Assembly (NCBI GenBank): GCA_027946365.1
Contig: JAPEUQ010000004.1
Span: 1,736,001 to 1,800,000 of the forward strand
DNA: 64,000 nt
DNA from: Kalmusia sp. IMI 367209
Taxonomy: Eukaryota; Ascomycota; Dothideomycetes; Pleosporales; Didymosphaeriaceae
Reading direction: 5' to 3'
The notes under the pieces are model-generated. The model was not told where the DNA came from and made no database searches. It saw only the letters and a program-made list of their open reading frames with translations. Made by a program: the position numbers and the translations under genes. Positions 9,771-21,464 of the stretch are shown here, one piece after another; the stretch's first letter is position 1; each line of letters begins with the position of its first letter.

Positions 9771-12643
9771 ATGTCATTCGGGTTCGCGGTTGGCGACTTC
9801 ATCGCCGCCAGCACGCTTATTAAAGACATCATTGTGATTCTTCGCACCTCTGCGCGATCGGAATATCAAGAGTTGATGCTTGAGTTACACGGTCTCCAGC
9901 GAGCCTTGGATCGGATCGAGCACTTGGAGGCTCCTCCAGAACGGCAGATTTCTCTCGTGAGCATCAAAGTCTCCGCATTGATGTGTACGCATGTGCTGGG
10001 CGAATTTGCAGGCAAGCTCAAGAGAAGTTCGAAGCGCTGGCAGGTCACGATGGTAGCTCCAAGACAAAGATCTGGACTCAGAAGTTGCGATGGGGTTTCA
10101 CTATGGCTGACGAAGTGCGTAATTTACGGGCATACGTTATAGCGCATGTTGGGAGTTTGAGTATGAGACTACTTACAGAGGAGCTGTTAGTGTTCTTTCT
10201 TCTATAATCCATATGGCAAGCCCAGCTGACTCTGCGCAGATCTTCGACATATATAATAGGTGAAAGGGTCAAAGAAACTGAAGCAAGTATTGTCAAGCTT
10301 CATGAGAATACTGAAGCAACCGGAAGGATTATGCAGTATATGAAATCCACCTTGGAAAATATTGCTACAGTAATTACATTGTAGGTATCCTCCCTCACCC
10401 AATTCAGTGTGCTAAAAACCAAGAAGTGAGGTAGTTCCGCATCTAAAATCGCTCGTCGAGCAAGTAACTAGAATATGGCAATCGAATGCTAGAATCATCG
10501 AGATCCTAGTCAAAATGCAAGCAACTCCCGCTCCAGCCTTACAGTACACCTGGTTTCAAGCTCCAATTAAATTTGAAGACGCTCTTGGAAGGGTCTTTCC
10601 CATTCCCTCGGAGTTTGACATGCTTGTATGAGTAGATCTTCCTCTCTGTAACGTTCGCTGACCAGGACGCAGAAAATTGAAGCTATAATAGTAGCGCACT
10701 TCTCAACGGGCCCCGGTTATGCGAAGGTCTCTGCCGGAGAGTACGAGCTGTTTGATCCATTGAATAATTCGGAGATTATCTCAAAGAGCAATTTTAAGGG
10801 CCTGCGACCGGGGATGAGTTTGACGATGGCATTCATTATCGGTCGATACTCCCATGCTTTTGGAGTGAATGAGCGATGTCCAAGACCAGGCTGTCGAAGT
10901 TTTACATTTGCTGTATCGGACAGCGGAAAACAATGGTATTTTATCCCTAGCGTTGTTTCATAATGTGTATTCACTAAATGTTTAGTACTAAATGTAATGT
11001 ATGCTTTGAAGATGCACGTACCCGGCTTCCATTGCCCTATCGCAATAATACCCAGGATCAGTCATTCGAAGACAATTTTCATACATCAACTCAGAAGGAA
11101 CGAGTGTGCTTCAAAAACATTCGGCTGAGCCACCTTCCACTCCCTCCAACGCCGCGTGTCACGAACGTTAGACATGCTACGAAACAGAAACCTGCCCTGC
11201 AATTCACGGATATTCGATTGAATGCGAGACCAATGACGGTGGCAGAGAAATGGTTCCACAAAATTCGTGCCGAGAATATTTCTAGAGGGCTCGAGGCTGA
11301 TCCTCTCCCTCATTATATTTCCTCGGTGTTTTCCCAACGGACGACTGCGAACACTATCTATTCTGAGGCTAGCATACTTGCTGACGATGACACCAGCTCG
11401 GTTTTCTCAGCTGAAACCATGCCAGCAATGAAACTTCAAGTATCAATCCGCAGCTCTCAACCTCAAGGTGCTTTAAATCCTGTAAAATCCTCCGAAGGTC
11501 GTCCAGTGGTGTCGTTACATGCCAAGCTCGAAAATATTAAAGAGAGGGTTTTTGGGGAGAAACGCCTATCCACGCTACCCACCATGAATGGCCCCGGCTC
11601 AATATCTCTTAGTCAAGGAATGTGGAAAGGGGCCGAACAGCATCATGTGAAGTTAATAGATAGTCAGAAGGCAACATCTGTGGCAAATCATCCAGACACG
11701 CTCACTAGTATGGCAAACCTAGCGTCGATGTACTTTTGCCAGGGGCGGTGGAAGGAAGCTGAAAAACTGATTATATTCGAATGATGATCGACAGAGGCTA
11801 CTTGGTCCTGATCATATAGATACGTTGATTAGTAAAGCCAACTTGGTATCAATGTACTCTAGTCTAGGGCGGTGGAAGGATGCTGAGGAGCTAGGCGTTC
11901 AAGTGATAACAAGTCGGAAGAAGGTGCTTGGAGCAGATCATCCTGATACATTGGCTAGCATGGGTATCCTAGCGTCAACGTACAGAGACCAAGGACGGTG
12001 GAAGGAGGCTGAAGAGCTAGTATCGCAGGTGATAAAAACTCAAGAAAGAGTGTTTGGGCCAGAGCATCCTCGTACACTAGCCAGTAGAAGCACCCTGGCG
12101 TCGATATATATTCATCAAAGGCGATGGGAAGATGCAAAAACCCTTGAAAAGCAGGTAATAAAGACAAGAATAAGGGTTCTTGGAGCAGAGCATCCGGACA
12201 CGCTGACTAGCTTGGCCAGGGTTGTGTTAGCAAGCTATGGTGCCGGGGAGTGGGATAGTGCTGAGCAGCTAAACCTACAAGTATTAAGCGCTCGAGAAAG
12301 GGTACTCGGAGTAGAACATCCTCATACACTAGCTAGTGCAGGTACCCTAGCGTTAGCATATAGAATGCGAAAGCGGTGGACGGAGGCAAAGGAGTTAGGG
12401 ATGCACGTGATGGATGAACTCGAGAGGGTGCTTGGAGTAGAACATCCAGCTACCCTGACCAGCATCCACAGTCTCGCCTGTACGTTGAAGTCGACTGGAG
12501 ATTATGGTGAGGAGGCTATCTCATTGATGGAAATCTGCGTCCAGCTCCGGAATAAGATCCTCGGTCCTCAGCATCCTCACACAAAGGCATCACTCGAATC
12601 ACTGAGTCGTTGGCAGCAGGAGACGGGAGGGAAGATATCGTAG
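9771..12643 (+). pseudogene. STAND-type N-domain/ubiquitin-like/TPR protein, frame-broken
   Basis: The 5' part begins MSFGFAVGDFIAASTLIKD, typical of the fungal N-terminal domain found on STAND/NLR-like proteins. After introns 10186-10239, 10381-10423 and 10626-10672 comes a ubiquitin-like module (APIKFEDALGRVFPIPSEFD ... SAGEYELFDPLNNSEI ... GLRPGMSLTMA) and a cysteine cluster (CPRPGC). Intron 10936-10985, phase 2, joins this cleanly to a second cluster (CTKCNVC) and then to a TPR array ending at 12643. Two breaks interrupt the frame. Near 10020-10024 the family-like reading continues in another frame (KFEALAGHDG) as if 2 nt had been added. Near 11768 the frame shifts where the repeat period drops from 126 to 124 bp. 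No NB-ARC/NACHT motif is present between the N-domain and the TPRs. It could be a decayed gene, or an intact one with sequence errors. Confidence 0.6.
11689..12612 (+). repeat. 126-bp tandem units encoding kinesin-light-chain-type TPRs
   Basis: Eight units are anchored on the codons for the recurrent H-x-x-T-L motif (HPDTLTS, HIDTLIS, HPDTLAS, HPRTLAS and so on), at 11689, 11813, 11939, 12065, 12191, 12317, 12443 and 12572. Spacings are 124, 126, 126, 126, 126, 126 and 129 bp. The consensus GRWKEAEEL...QVI...VLG.EHP.TL is the 42-residue tetratricopeptide type common in fungal STAND proteins, where it acts as the sensing or binding region. The first interval is 2 nt short and coincides with a frameshift. 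Confidence 0.85.
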
Positions 12644-13205
12644 TAACCGCAATATATGACTTGCATGCTCCTCATCTAGTGTAGGACCAAGTAGTAACTA
12701 GAGGAGGATTGCGCAGCGTATAGATAGTCTTTCCGATGCATACTGATTTCGACTCAAGGGTTGACGATCAAATATTAGTACGTGTGCTTTGTGTGGTAAA
12801 CATAGCAAAGCTGGCATCCATTTTGACGATCTTCAGATGTTGTGATTGCATGTTGATCATGATATTGTGCGTTTCAAGTTTCACGCAGAACTGCTCGAGG
12901 TTATCTCGAGAGTATCCCTGAGAATTTCCAGCTGGTGCTCGGGTTCTCGGTGCTTTGATTTGAACCCGCCTGATGACCGAAGACGGCGGTGTATGTCGAC
13001 GATGCGGGTGCCAATGGCGATAGAATCGACAGATAGTCTAAAAAACATTTCACGTCCCGGGGGTCAAGATATTGAAAGGGCGGCGCATCACTCGGTGCGA
13101 CGTTTGTGGAAGGAGCCATTGCACGACGAGGAAATTTGTACACCAGAAACTTCGACCAATATAATTCGAGTAAGATATGTTTACGTCATAGCCAAACTTA
13201 TTCAT
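12644..13205. other. Convergent intergenic, no gene seen
   Basis: It lies between the 3' ends of the TPR gene and the P450 gene. Open frames here are short and overlapping. No further feature is supported. Confidence 0.4.
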
Positions 13206-14888
13206 TCATTTCATAGAGCATCGCCGTAATGTTACATTGAGGGGCCACTTGTCCTGTTCGCTTTTTAGCAAAAGAAGTCAACTCTATACAGATCTACTCA
13301 CCCAAAAAATGTACGTGTTCTGCTCACCCCAGTCCCATCGATCCTTCTCATCTGCTAAACTAATATCGAACGCGAACAACAGCCTCGCCAAAGTCAGACG
13401 TAATTCGGCATAAGCGAGTTTCATGCCGATACAGTTATGTCTCCCCATCTGAAAAGGCTGTAATGATGAGAGGTTGTCAGAAGGGTCTGGATTGATGAAA
13501 CGCTCAGGTATGAACGAATTTGGATGATGGAAGTTATGGTGCTGGCGGTTAGCCGAAAATTGGTTGTAGGCCACATATGTCTGCATTTCACATTAGACTC
13601 GTAATGGATCCTGGGGCTGCACTTACTCCGCCTGGAACCCACTGGCCACAGACCGTATCGCCCCCTTTTGGCACTACTCTTGGAACGCCAATCACTGAGG
13701 GTGGCGCTATTCGCAGACCCTCGTTGATGACAGCGTTCAGATAAGGTAGATTGCCAGTCGAAGCTATCTTAATGTCGCTCTCTGCATCAAACGTGGATCG
13801 TATCTCCTGTGTAAGGCGGTGCAAGCTACCTCGATTCTGCACCAGTTGCCGGGTGATGGCAGCCAAAGCACTTGCAGTCGTCTCACTACCCGCAAAGATG
13901 ACAATCGTCATGTTAATAGCCCACTCCCTATCGGAGAGCGCATCTTTCTGGTCGTCGTACTTTTTTGCTGGGCTGACCCAGTCCGGTCGATCGACATTCA
14001 TAGCTAGCCTCTTCCTCGCCATGGCTGCGCTCATTTCGCGGTGATTGAGCTGCCTTTGTCGGATCTTCTTGGGAATCACGTAGCGTAGGAGTTTGTCGAC
14101 GGGTGGATAGAGATTGACGGATGCTATGAGCGAGAGACCTTTGCCGAAGTCCTGCGCAATCTCTACCCACGGATGAGCTTTCCCGCTCTGCAGGCAGCGA
14201 AAAGATTCGCCGAATGATAGATCTCCTGCAATATCGAACATGAGGAACACAAACCATTGCGATAGATCCACCGTTTTCTTCGTCCACTGTCGCCCGGAGG
14301 TCGGAGCTTTTAGCTGGTTCATGAAGGTATCTAAATAGCTTTCGATTATAGGCGACTGATCCTTCAAGCTCCTCTCAGAGAAAGAGTTAGAAAACGCGCG
14401 CCTTTGTCTAGCATGCGCCTCCTCATCGTAGCCCATCAAAGAGTGAGGCTCATCAGGAGACATTTTCTTGAACCAGGTACGGTTGCGTTCGAAGGGTTGA
14501 TGCCCCGGACGATTGCCGTAAATGTCTCTCCACGCAGCGGCATCAGCATAGGATAGCTCATTGGGCGCAATGCGCACGACCGGTCCATATCTATCGTGGA
14601 AGTCTTTGAGGCGTCGATGCATGGCTCCGCTATGGATCGCAAGGACATACGGGAAGCGAAAAGCCCTCCACAGCAGTGGTCCCGGATATCGTCGGAGGGG
14701 ATGTATGAATGCGTTGTAGAATCCAGAAGAGATCACGAGCTAGAGCCGTTAAGTTTGAATTCAAATTGAACGACATCACCTACCATAGCGAGAGTTGTAG
14801 CAATCACCCCTCCTAAGATGACCCCTTGCGATACAAGGTCCCATCTCAGGGACGGCATGATGAAGCCATACAAAGTGGATGTGCTCAT
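13206..14888 (-). CDS. Cytochrome P450 monooxygenase
   Basis: Four exons, in transcription order: 14888-14784, 14739-13627, 13580-13302 and 13253-13206, all joined in phase 0, about 514 aa. The first exon supplies a hydrophobic N-terminal anchor (GVILGGVIATTLAML), then the proline hinge HPLRRYPGP. The I-helix oxygen-binding motif reads FAGSETTAS, the PERF motif is FIPERFINPD, and the heme-binding loop is FQMGRHNCIG with the cysteine thiolate ligand. The last 48-nt exon encodes the short terminal strand (KWPLNVTLRRCSMK). It is probably anchored in the endoplasmic reticulum and paired with NADPH-P450 reductase. The substrate cannot be read from sequence. No other biosynthetic enzyme flanks it, so it looks like a solitary P450 rather than part of a metabolite cluster. 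Confidence 0.88.
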
Positions 14889-16290
14889 AGTTGCGATGTC
14901 AAAAGGCAAACCTAAGTAGGCAGCATGGTCGCATATAGCGCGTTACGGTTGTGACGGGCTCGCTCACGATTGTCGTTCATTCTGAGGTTGGTCTTTCCTG
15001 TTCAGCTTGGAGCCCCGCTAACGGTTGCTCTAGCGCGCACCTCCGCGGCGAGAACACTACAGGTCCTCCACAACCTTCATCCAGACTCGAGCTTCAGCGC
15101 CCTCCGCTTCATTGCAATAGTTGCCTGATGGCAGTACCTCACAGCAGCTTACCATTACCGCGGCTTAGAAACCGTAGCAGGTCGTCGCTCTTGAAATATT
15201 GGCCCCCAATCCGCACAAACCAGCGTAGAGCCCGTGGTTCGGCTACAGCCTGGGAAACGATGCGCGAAAACGAAGCGTAGAAGCGATGCGGATTTGCGAA
15301 ACGTTCGCCTGCTGTTTCGACAGCTGCACGTTCTGTCATCGGCACGACGGCCTGCCATTCTCGAGCTTCTTGCCGACACGGAAAAAGGGTTGACGTGAGA
15401 CTGCTCGACTGATAGCGTCGCAAGAGTGCGTTCCTGCAGGCTATAGTTCATCACCGTTTCGAAGCAGTGGCGATGCAGGAGTCGCACATAGGAGCCGGTG
15501 GAATTATCACCTGCAGCCACCATCGCTCGTGGCCCGAAACGGCTCTGAAAGGAGGTTGGCGATCCCTTTTTGAATCTGGTTCCTGTATCAGATGCTGAGA
15601 TTCCCGCCCTGAAACCCCTCGCTTGGGTTTCCGACACAAGCTTAACCTTCCTCCACCAGTTCGAGTTTCGAAACACTCCGCTTGCTGTCACTCACGATAT
15701 CAAAACGAAACCTCGAATTCTGAGCCGTGAGAACTGGGAACGTTCGTGCTGCCGGCTGCTGACAGGCGCAAGGCCCTCCACGTCTGTGCAACTCGAAGGA
15801 GCGTTGGCCGAGGCGTATTCAATATCCACCACGAAGCTCCAAACGGGAAGTAATAGCGCTTCGGCCCACTCGCTCAGGCAATTCTTGCAGACCGCTAGAG
15901 AAGCTAATACTTCCTTCTTTGGCCTTCCTTTTGGAGATAATAGCTCCGGCCACGGTATTTCCGATGACCACGTCTGCGAGCACAACATATGTACGAGACT
16001 CGTGTAAGCGCATCGGATCTTGCTCTCTCCGCATTGTAATACCGACACAGCAGGAAAGAAGAAATCTCGTCTGCCAGAACCCAGGTATCCGACCAGTGAG
16101 CCTAACCTCGCACGCTCCCTCGCCCATCGGGTGCGGCAACCGAGGGCCTTCTTAGTGGCCAAAAGCGCTCACAACGCGGCCAAGGATGCAAGCCATCATG
16201 TGCGATAATATCGAATATGCGCGGCTAATTAGTCTGCATTTCATCCGAAAGCGGGTCATTTGCTATAGCGCCGCATCCATGATCAGGCCA

Positions 16291-16331
16291 TTTGCTGGCT
16301 ATTTCCGATGTCGCCAGCAAATTTGCTGGCG
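16291..16331. promoter_or_regulatory. 20-bp palindrome plus a third half-site
   Basis: Positions 16312-16331 read CGCCAGCAAATTTGCTGGCG, a perfect inverted repeat. The half-site TTTGCTGGC occurs again, same orientation as the right arm, at 16291-16299. A dimeric transcription-factor site or a hairpin are both possible. No factor is assigned. Confidence 0.4.
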
Positions 16332-16956
16332 TTGGCGGCGTATGCAGCGCACGTCCCTCCAACCACCCACGAGCGGGTGAATGAGCCCAGGCCACTTTGG
16401 CCTGTTTCCCTTCTCCACCATCAATACTCAGGGTACTAAACAGGAACAGTTTTAAGTTTCGACTCCGTCGAGAGATCGATGGTGAAACTCGTGATAGCAC
16501 CCGACAGCTGCCATGCAGTGTGCAAAGCACTCCTCCCGCTCTTGACTTCTTTGAAAGGATTTCGAGGAAGTGATCAGATTGTTGCCGTCTCGTGCGAATG
16601 AAGCCTCACCACGAAAGCGCTGCAGACATGCGGCTCATGTCTCTGTCGGGAAGAGCGCTGGCGCTCCCATCGTGTCGCCAGCTCATCCTTGCCTCCGATC
16701 CCGTTGGCTGGGCCTATCATCGGGGCGGTAAACGACAAGCATTTCCCAGCCCTGGCCGTTCTGAGGGCAAAGCGCCACACCATCGGTTGGCCCCCGTACT
16801 TCTAATTCCATCCCAGGTCTCACCAATCTAGCCATGCAGGTCGCTTCAAGGATAGAGGTCGCGGCCTGCATGTACGGCGCGTGGGCCAGGATGTCTAGTC
16901 TACTCCGTGGCCGCCTCCTACTTAACGGGAAACGGTGCAGAGCTTCCAGGAAAGGT

Positions 16957-16962
16957 TATAAA
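16957..16962 (+). promoter_or_regulatory. TATA-like box upstream of the DUF3455-like gene
   Basis: TATAAA lies about 270 bp before the start codon at 17233 and is followed by a pyrimidine-rich stretch (about 17000-17200), the usual arrangement of a well-expressed fungal promoter with a long 5' leader. Confidence 0.4.
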
Positions 16963-17232
16963 GAAGGTCAATCTCGACATCCAGAAGCAGTCGAACAGGG
17001 ACTCCACCTTTCACTCTCTCTCACCTTCGAGGACCGACAGCAACAACCATTGTCGACCGTCATCGCCTTTTCTCCCAATCTTCCTTCAGGGCCTTTTCTA
17101 CCACGTTACTCACTTCAACATACCGTCGTCGCCACATTTCAGTCTTTGCTACAAGATCCATTCTTGTCACCAAGACACCTCCTTCACAAATTCAAATCTT
17201 CTACACGCATCTGCTTATAAGAAGACGTCACG

Positions 17233-17997
17233 ATGCTATTCCCGAGCCTCTCAGCCACCGTCATGGCTATTGCCGCCTTTACGACCACTATCGATGCCTG
17301 GCCACATGTACCACGAGCAACCAAAGGTCTCAGCAACCTCGCCTCGAAGATGCCAAAGAATACCCTACCCGCTCCCACTGGTCTCGAACTAAAATATGTT
17401 CTCCTTGGTCTTGGTACACAGAACTATACCTGCACTTCTGGTAATGACACGGCCGAGCCTGGCACTACCGGGGCAGTCGGTAAGCTTCCACCCATCGACC
17501 TACTCCCAGCACTTGCTAACTATCCTGTAGCTAAGCTCTACGACATTGGTACGAAGCTGAACGTAGACCCTCTAGCACAGTGGAAGGTCTCTGCGATCTC
17601 GGGCCTCGCCCTCTCCCTCTCAACGTTCGGTACCTGGCAGCTAGACATGTACCTCAATGCGGAGGGCTACAACCAATGGCTTGGAAACCACTTCTTCACA
17701 TTGACCATGCCTACGTTTTCTCTCAACAAGGTCAAGACAACACCCTTTCCGCTCGCTTTCGTGTCAAAGAAAGCAGACATGGTAGCACCTACCACGGCTT
17801 GCCAGGGCACCAAAGGCGAAGGCGCTATCAAGTGGCTCTACCTTTCCGACGACGCCAACCTCTCTCAGGGAAGGGTCAACACCGTCTACCGACTAGAGAC
17901 CGCCGGCGGTAACAAGCCGACGCAGTGCAAAGGTCAGAAGGACCACTTCGAGGTCCCATACGCGGCGCAATACTGGGTGTATGGACCGAAAGCGTAA
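17233..17997 (+). CDS. Secreted DUF3455-like protein
   Basis: Two exons, 17233-17479 and 17531-17997, about 237 aa. The 51-bp intron is in frame (GTAAGC, CTAAC branch site, CTGTAG) and splices GAV directly to AKLYDIGTKL. A signal peptide is evident: hydrophobic residues 1-20 ending near TTTIDAWP. The mature part starts with PAPTGLELKYVLLGLGTQNYTC, the recognisable opening of DUF3455 proteins, and ends with HFEVPYAAQYWVYGP. Members of this family are small extracellular proteins of unknown activity, often mislabelled malate dehydrogenase in databases. Possible N-glycosylation sites are NYT and NDT. There is no functional hint from the neighbours. Confidence 0.72.
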   Translation: MLFPSLSATVMAIAAFTTTIDAWPHVPRATKGLSNLASKMPKNTLPAPTGLELKYVLLGLGTQNYTCTSGNDTAEPGTTGAVGKLPPIDLLPALANYPVAKLYDIGTKLNVDPLAQWKVSAISGLALSLSTFGTWQLDMYLNAEGYNQWLGNHFFTLTMPTFSLNKVKTTPFPLAFVSKKADMVAPTTACQGTKGEGAIKWLYLSDDANLSQGRVNTVYRLETAGGNKPTQCKGQKDHFEVPYAAQYWVYGPKA

Positions 17998-20900
17998 GCG
18001 CTGGTCTTCCATTGCCGCGTTTCGAACATATTGCGACGCTTAGCCTCGCATCCTCGTTCGTTCATGACTGCTTCGCATTCTTTCGCTACATGTCTGGTTC
18101 ACTCCATTGTTTTGCATTACGATACCCTGTATTTATTCATCTTCGTACACTCGCTCGGTAATTGTTTCTTCTCTTTCTCAAGCATATGATGTCCGCTCCG
18201 CATCAGGCGCGGCGTTTGGAACATCATCGGGTGGCCTTCTCACATTCCTTGCGATTTGGGAATCAAAATAGACTCACATACCCTAATACTTGATAGCAAA
18301 AATATTATCAGTCAAAGAATCCTATTCTACCCCTACTCTCAAGACTTGTGCAGACATTTGCTCGATCAGCCTCATGCGAACGAAACGCTACTTTGTCGTG
18401 TCCTTCGTATACAATACGCAACCCATAGCAAGCACGATCGGGCCTGTCTGTTAGTTTTTTGCCGCCGCCAGCCACCGCAAGCCCACCAAGAGCAGCATAA
18501 GACGGTGTGTACTACCACACTCTGACCTTCGATACACTCTTTGTAGTGGCAAACGCCGCCTTGCTATTTCGTTCGCCACTCCAGCCACTACCCTCTTTCG
18601 CTCACCCTCCACCACGCACGCGCCACGCCCGTCCAGAAACCGGTTCGTAGATCACGGGGGAGGCGGTTGAATGGAAGGAGGGTACGTGGGCCGCCAGATC
18701 TCTGCAACCCACAATGCCTCCCGGACCAGCATCATTGCGCAAGCGCTTCAATACAAATCGATACTTCAGGGCTCCTGGAGTGGTTACCGAGAGCGGGCAC
18801 GCCCGTGTAACCGTTTTCCGGGGCCTTGTAGCCAATTTCCTTTACCTCGACGCTGCGATTGAGCTGGCGCCGGCGGGGGCGTCGAAATGAGGAAGAATTG
18901 TCGACGGGTGGTTGGTGGGCGGGTATTTAGCTTGGCTGGACGGGCATGGAATTACGGTGGTTTTGGAAAGGGTGGCGGGAGTGGCGGACGGGATTCTGGG
19001 ATGCAGATATTGGGGCATATTGCGGGAGTTGGGAGGGACACGAGGGCGGGCTCCGGGCGCGTAGCTCATTTGCGTACGCGTACGCCGTGCACCGAACAGT
19101 CACGGAGGAGGGTGTGGGGTATCTGCTTTTGCGAGAACGGTAGATCCGGGCGAGCAGTGCGACATTGGAGGCGGGCTTGTGAGGTAGGCGAGCCGGACAT
19201 CGTGACAAGCTGCCATATTTGGAGCTTTAAGGGTGCGATCGGGGAGTTGCGTTGCGCTGGTGTCAGCGTTTATGGAGCTTGGCTGCAGCATGCGTGATGC
19301 GGGTCATTTCCGCGGCCTCGGTCGACGGTCACGCTTCAGTAGCCTTTGCCCGATGTCTCTGGAAAAAGCAAAAGTTGTTGTTCTTTGCAGAGGAAATTAT
19401 GGATGTTGCTGTTTGACTCTTAAGAAATGAAAAATCAAATATCACATTAGGTGATTCCTGGCGCCGATACCAGTTGACAGTCGTGTTTTCAGAGCGCAAC
19501 CCCGAAGTATTATCTCGCATGACCCCTATCTCTACTTCGTCCCATAGAGCCTACCTGCACAGCTATACGGATTAGTGTTGATGTGGTGGTGAGCCGATAC
19601 GCCTACGCTGTGTCTTTCCTAAACCCGAGAGGAGCGAGCTTGCTGCAACCTCTCGCATCTCAAGCTTCACCGTATTTTATTCTTCATCACACAATATCTC
19701 ATGCTGCTAGAGTATTCGGCTCGCCAATAGATCGTCCATTGATAGTGAAATGTCAACTCACGACAGCAGACGTGCGCGCGACGAGCTCATCTGACACTGC
19801 ATTCTCTAGCTCACGTATGATGCATCGTCACCTGGCCCCTATCTTCATCCTCAACATTTATAGCCTGGATGATTCACAAGATTGGTCAAGGTAGCGTGAT
19901 CCTCTTGCAATCTTACGTACATTCGGATTCTAAGCTGCTTGCTGACGGCACGCAAGCCCTGGCACAATCACTCCTAAGATAAGTAGCGAGAATGGCTTCA
20001 AAAAAAATCAAGTGAGCTGACCTGATCGTATGCGGTTCAATTTTTTTATTGTGAAGGTTTCAGGACCAAGAAGAATATATGGGAAAGAAGTTTGGTGGCC
20101 AATTTGGGCTTTACGACCTCTCACTGGACCAACTGCAGCATCGTGCCAGACATGAACAATCCCACAGTGTGAGAGCTCAAATACATTCGAACCTAGCATT
20201 CAAAATTCCTACTGGGGATGATACAATTATCTGGCTTTGCTGAGGATTTGGGCTGGGCAGCCTGCAAGCGTGCTACTGCTGACTGTCACGCGCGACCTGT
20301 TTCTATATTTGAAGACAGTGCGGACGCCAGCTTCAGAGTTGGAACGCAGGCGCAACTTCTGGGCTCGGCATCTCGTACCGCGTCTTCCGCCATCATGTCG
20401 TCGTTGGAGTCGCTTTGTAGCTGCGAAATCGTGTTTTGGATCACTGGAGAATATCACCGCCCGACTTGGTGAAATATACTTAGCATCTACGTACCCTGTT
20501 TAATATATAGCGTTATTTTATGAGAGCAGTGCGAGTCAGGGTACCGTCTGGCAACATAGATTGCCACTGCTGGCGCCTACTGATGTCGCGCACTTTGTTC
20601 GTAGCCGAGCCTATCAATATGGCTACGCCTTGTCTATTGCTTTGAAATAAGGGTTGGACTTTGTAGTCAAGATCTTGATTTGCCAGAGAATTGACGTTCA
20701 TATAATACGCAATGACCCGGCCGTCGCGGACAATATTCATTGTTGTTTCATTCTACATTGAGCTTATATGCGTTTCTGCTTTTGATACTATTTTTAAACC
20801 ACATCTCCAATATAGCAGAAAACATTTCTATCGAGATGGAACGGAACCGACGTGGCCGTGGCGGCTAGAAAAGAGACTGTGAACAGCATCAGGATAATTT

Positions 20901-21464
20901 CAAGACTAATTTCCACAATATTTACTAGAATGATTCCTAGAAAAACAGAGGCAGGGGAAGGCAAAATAATCGCGGGAGAGAAAAAGACTACAAGGGGAAA
21001 CAAAGCTTGGCAGTATCATAATTATAATCAGAATCAGAAGGAGCACCAGCAGCACGTCGTGTGGTATGCCGATTGTGGTGTTTGATAATGAGTAGGATGT
21101 TGTTATGTGCGACACGGCGTGGGCGAATACACTACGCTGAGGGAGGGATATGGGTACTTCCTATGAAGCGATGGGACGAAGGATGTTCAGAGGTGCGAGT
21201 GTTCATGGTTGATTGGCCATAAGGGGCGGATTGGGTGGGATAGCGGACGCACTGGGGGAATGGTATTTGCGAACTGACGGAGGTAGGGCTAGAGATTGTT
21301 TCCGTTCTACAATCTGCTCTCTTCGTTCTTCTGTTGTCAAGAGCGCGATTGAAAAATGCAACGACACCGAACTGTAATATTAGCATCACTTAGCATAACC
21401 GTCCCTAGTTTTCGCATCATCTTTACTATTCGAATGATACGTAGATATAGCTGTACCACGCATC
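17998..21464. other. Gene-free interval, 3.5 kb
   Basis: I found no credible gene. Open frames at 18887-19297 and 19583-19894 lack domains and splice partners. Around 20800-21115 the minus strand has two overlapping hydrophobic frames that together resemble fragments of a membrane protein, but neither has an ATG in context, so they are not called. This is one of the longest non-coding stretches of the window. Confidence 0.4.

Larger units (their letters stand above)
14889..17232. other. Divergent gene-free interval, 2.3 kb
   Basis: This lies between the P450 and DUF3455-like genes, transcribed away from each other. Overlapping open frames of up to 178 codons occur on both strands without recognisable domains. 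A 20-bp palindrome with an extra half-site lies at 16291-16331, and a TATAAA at 16957-16962 sits about 270 bp before the start at 17233, followed by a C/T-rich leader. Confidence 0.45.

Noticed and set aside
9957..10011. A 55-bp GTGAGC...TTGCAG intron in the STAND N-domain
   Set aside because: Splice motifs look good, but the phase does not fit the downstream frame and it would remove conserved residues (IKVSALMC).
12930..12990. Possible tRNA B-box-like sequence on the minus strand (GGGTTCAAATC)
   Set aside because: The T stem does not pair and there is no acceptor stem or A box at the right distance.
15155..16162. Minus-strand frames of 156-178 codons between the P450 and DUF3455-like genes
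   Set aside because: No recognisable motifs, overlapped by open frames on the other strand, no consistent splice signals.
13206..17997. P450 plus secreted protein as a secondary-metabolite cluster
   Set aside because: No backbone synthase, transporter or pathway regulator is present, and the two genes are 2.3 kb apart and divergent.
20794..21115. Hydrophobic minus-strand frames resembling membrane segments
   Set aside because: No ATG in context, different frames, and an AT-rich source; a transporter remnant cannot be shown.
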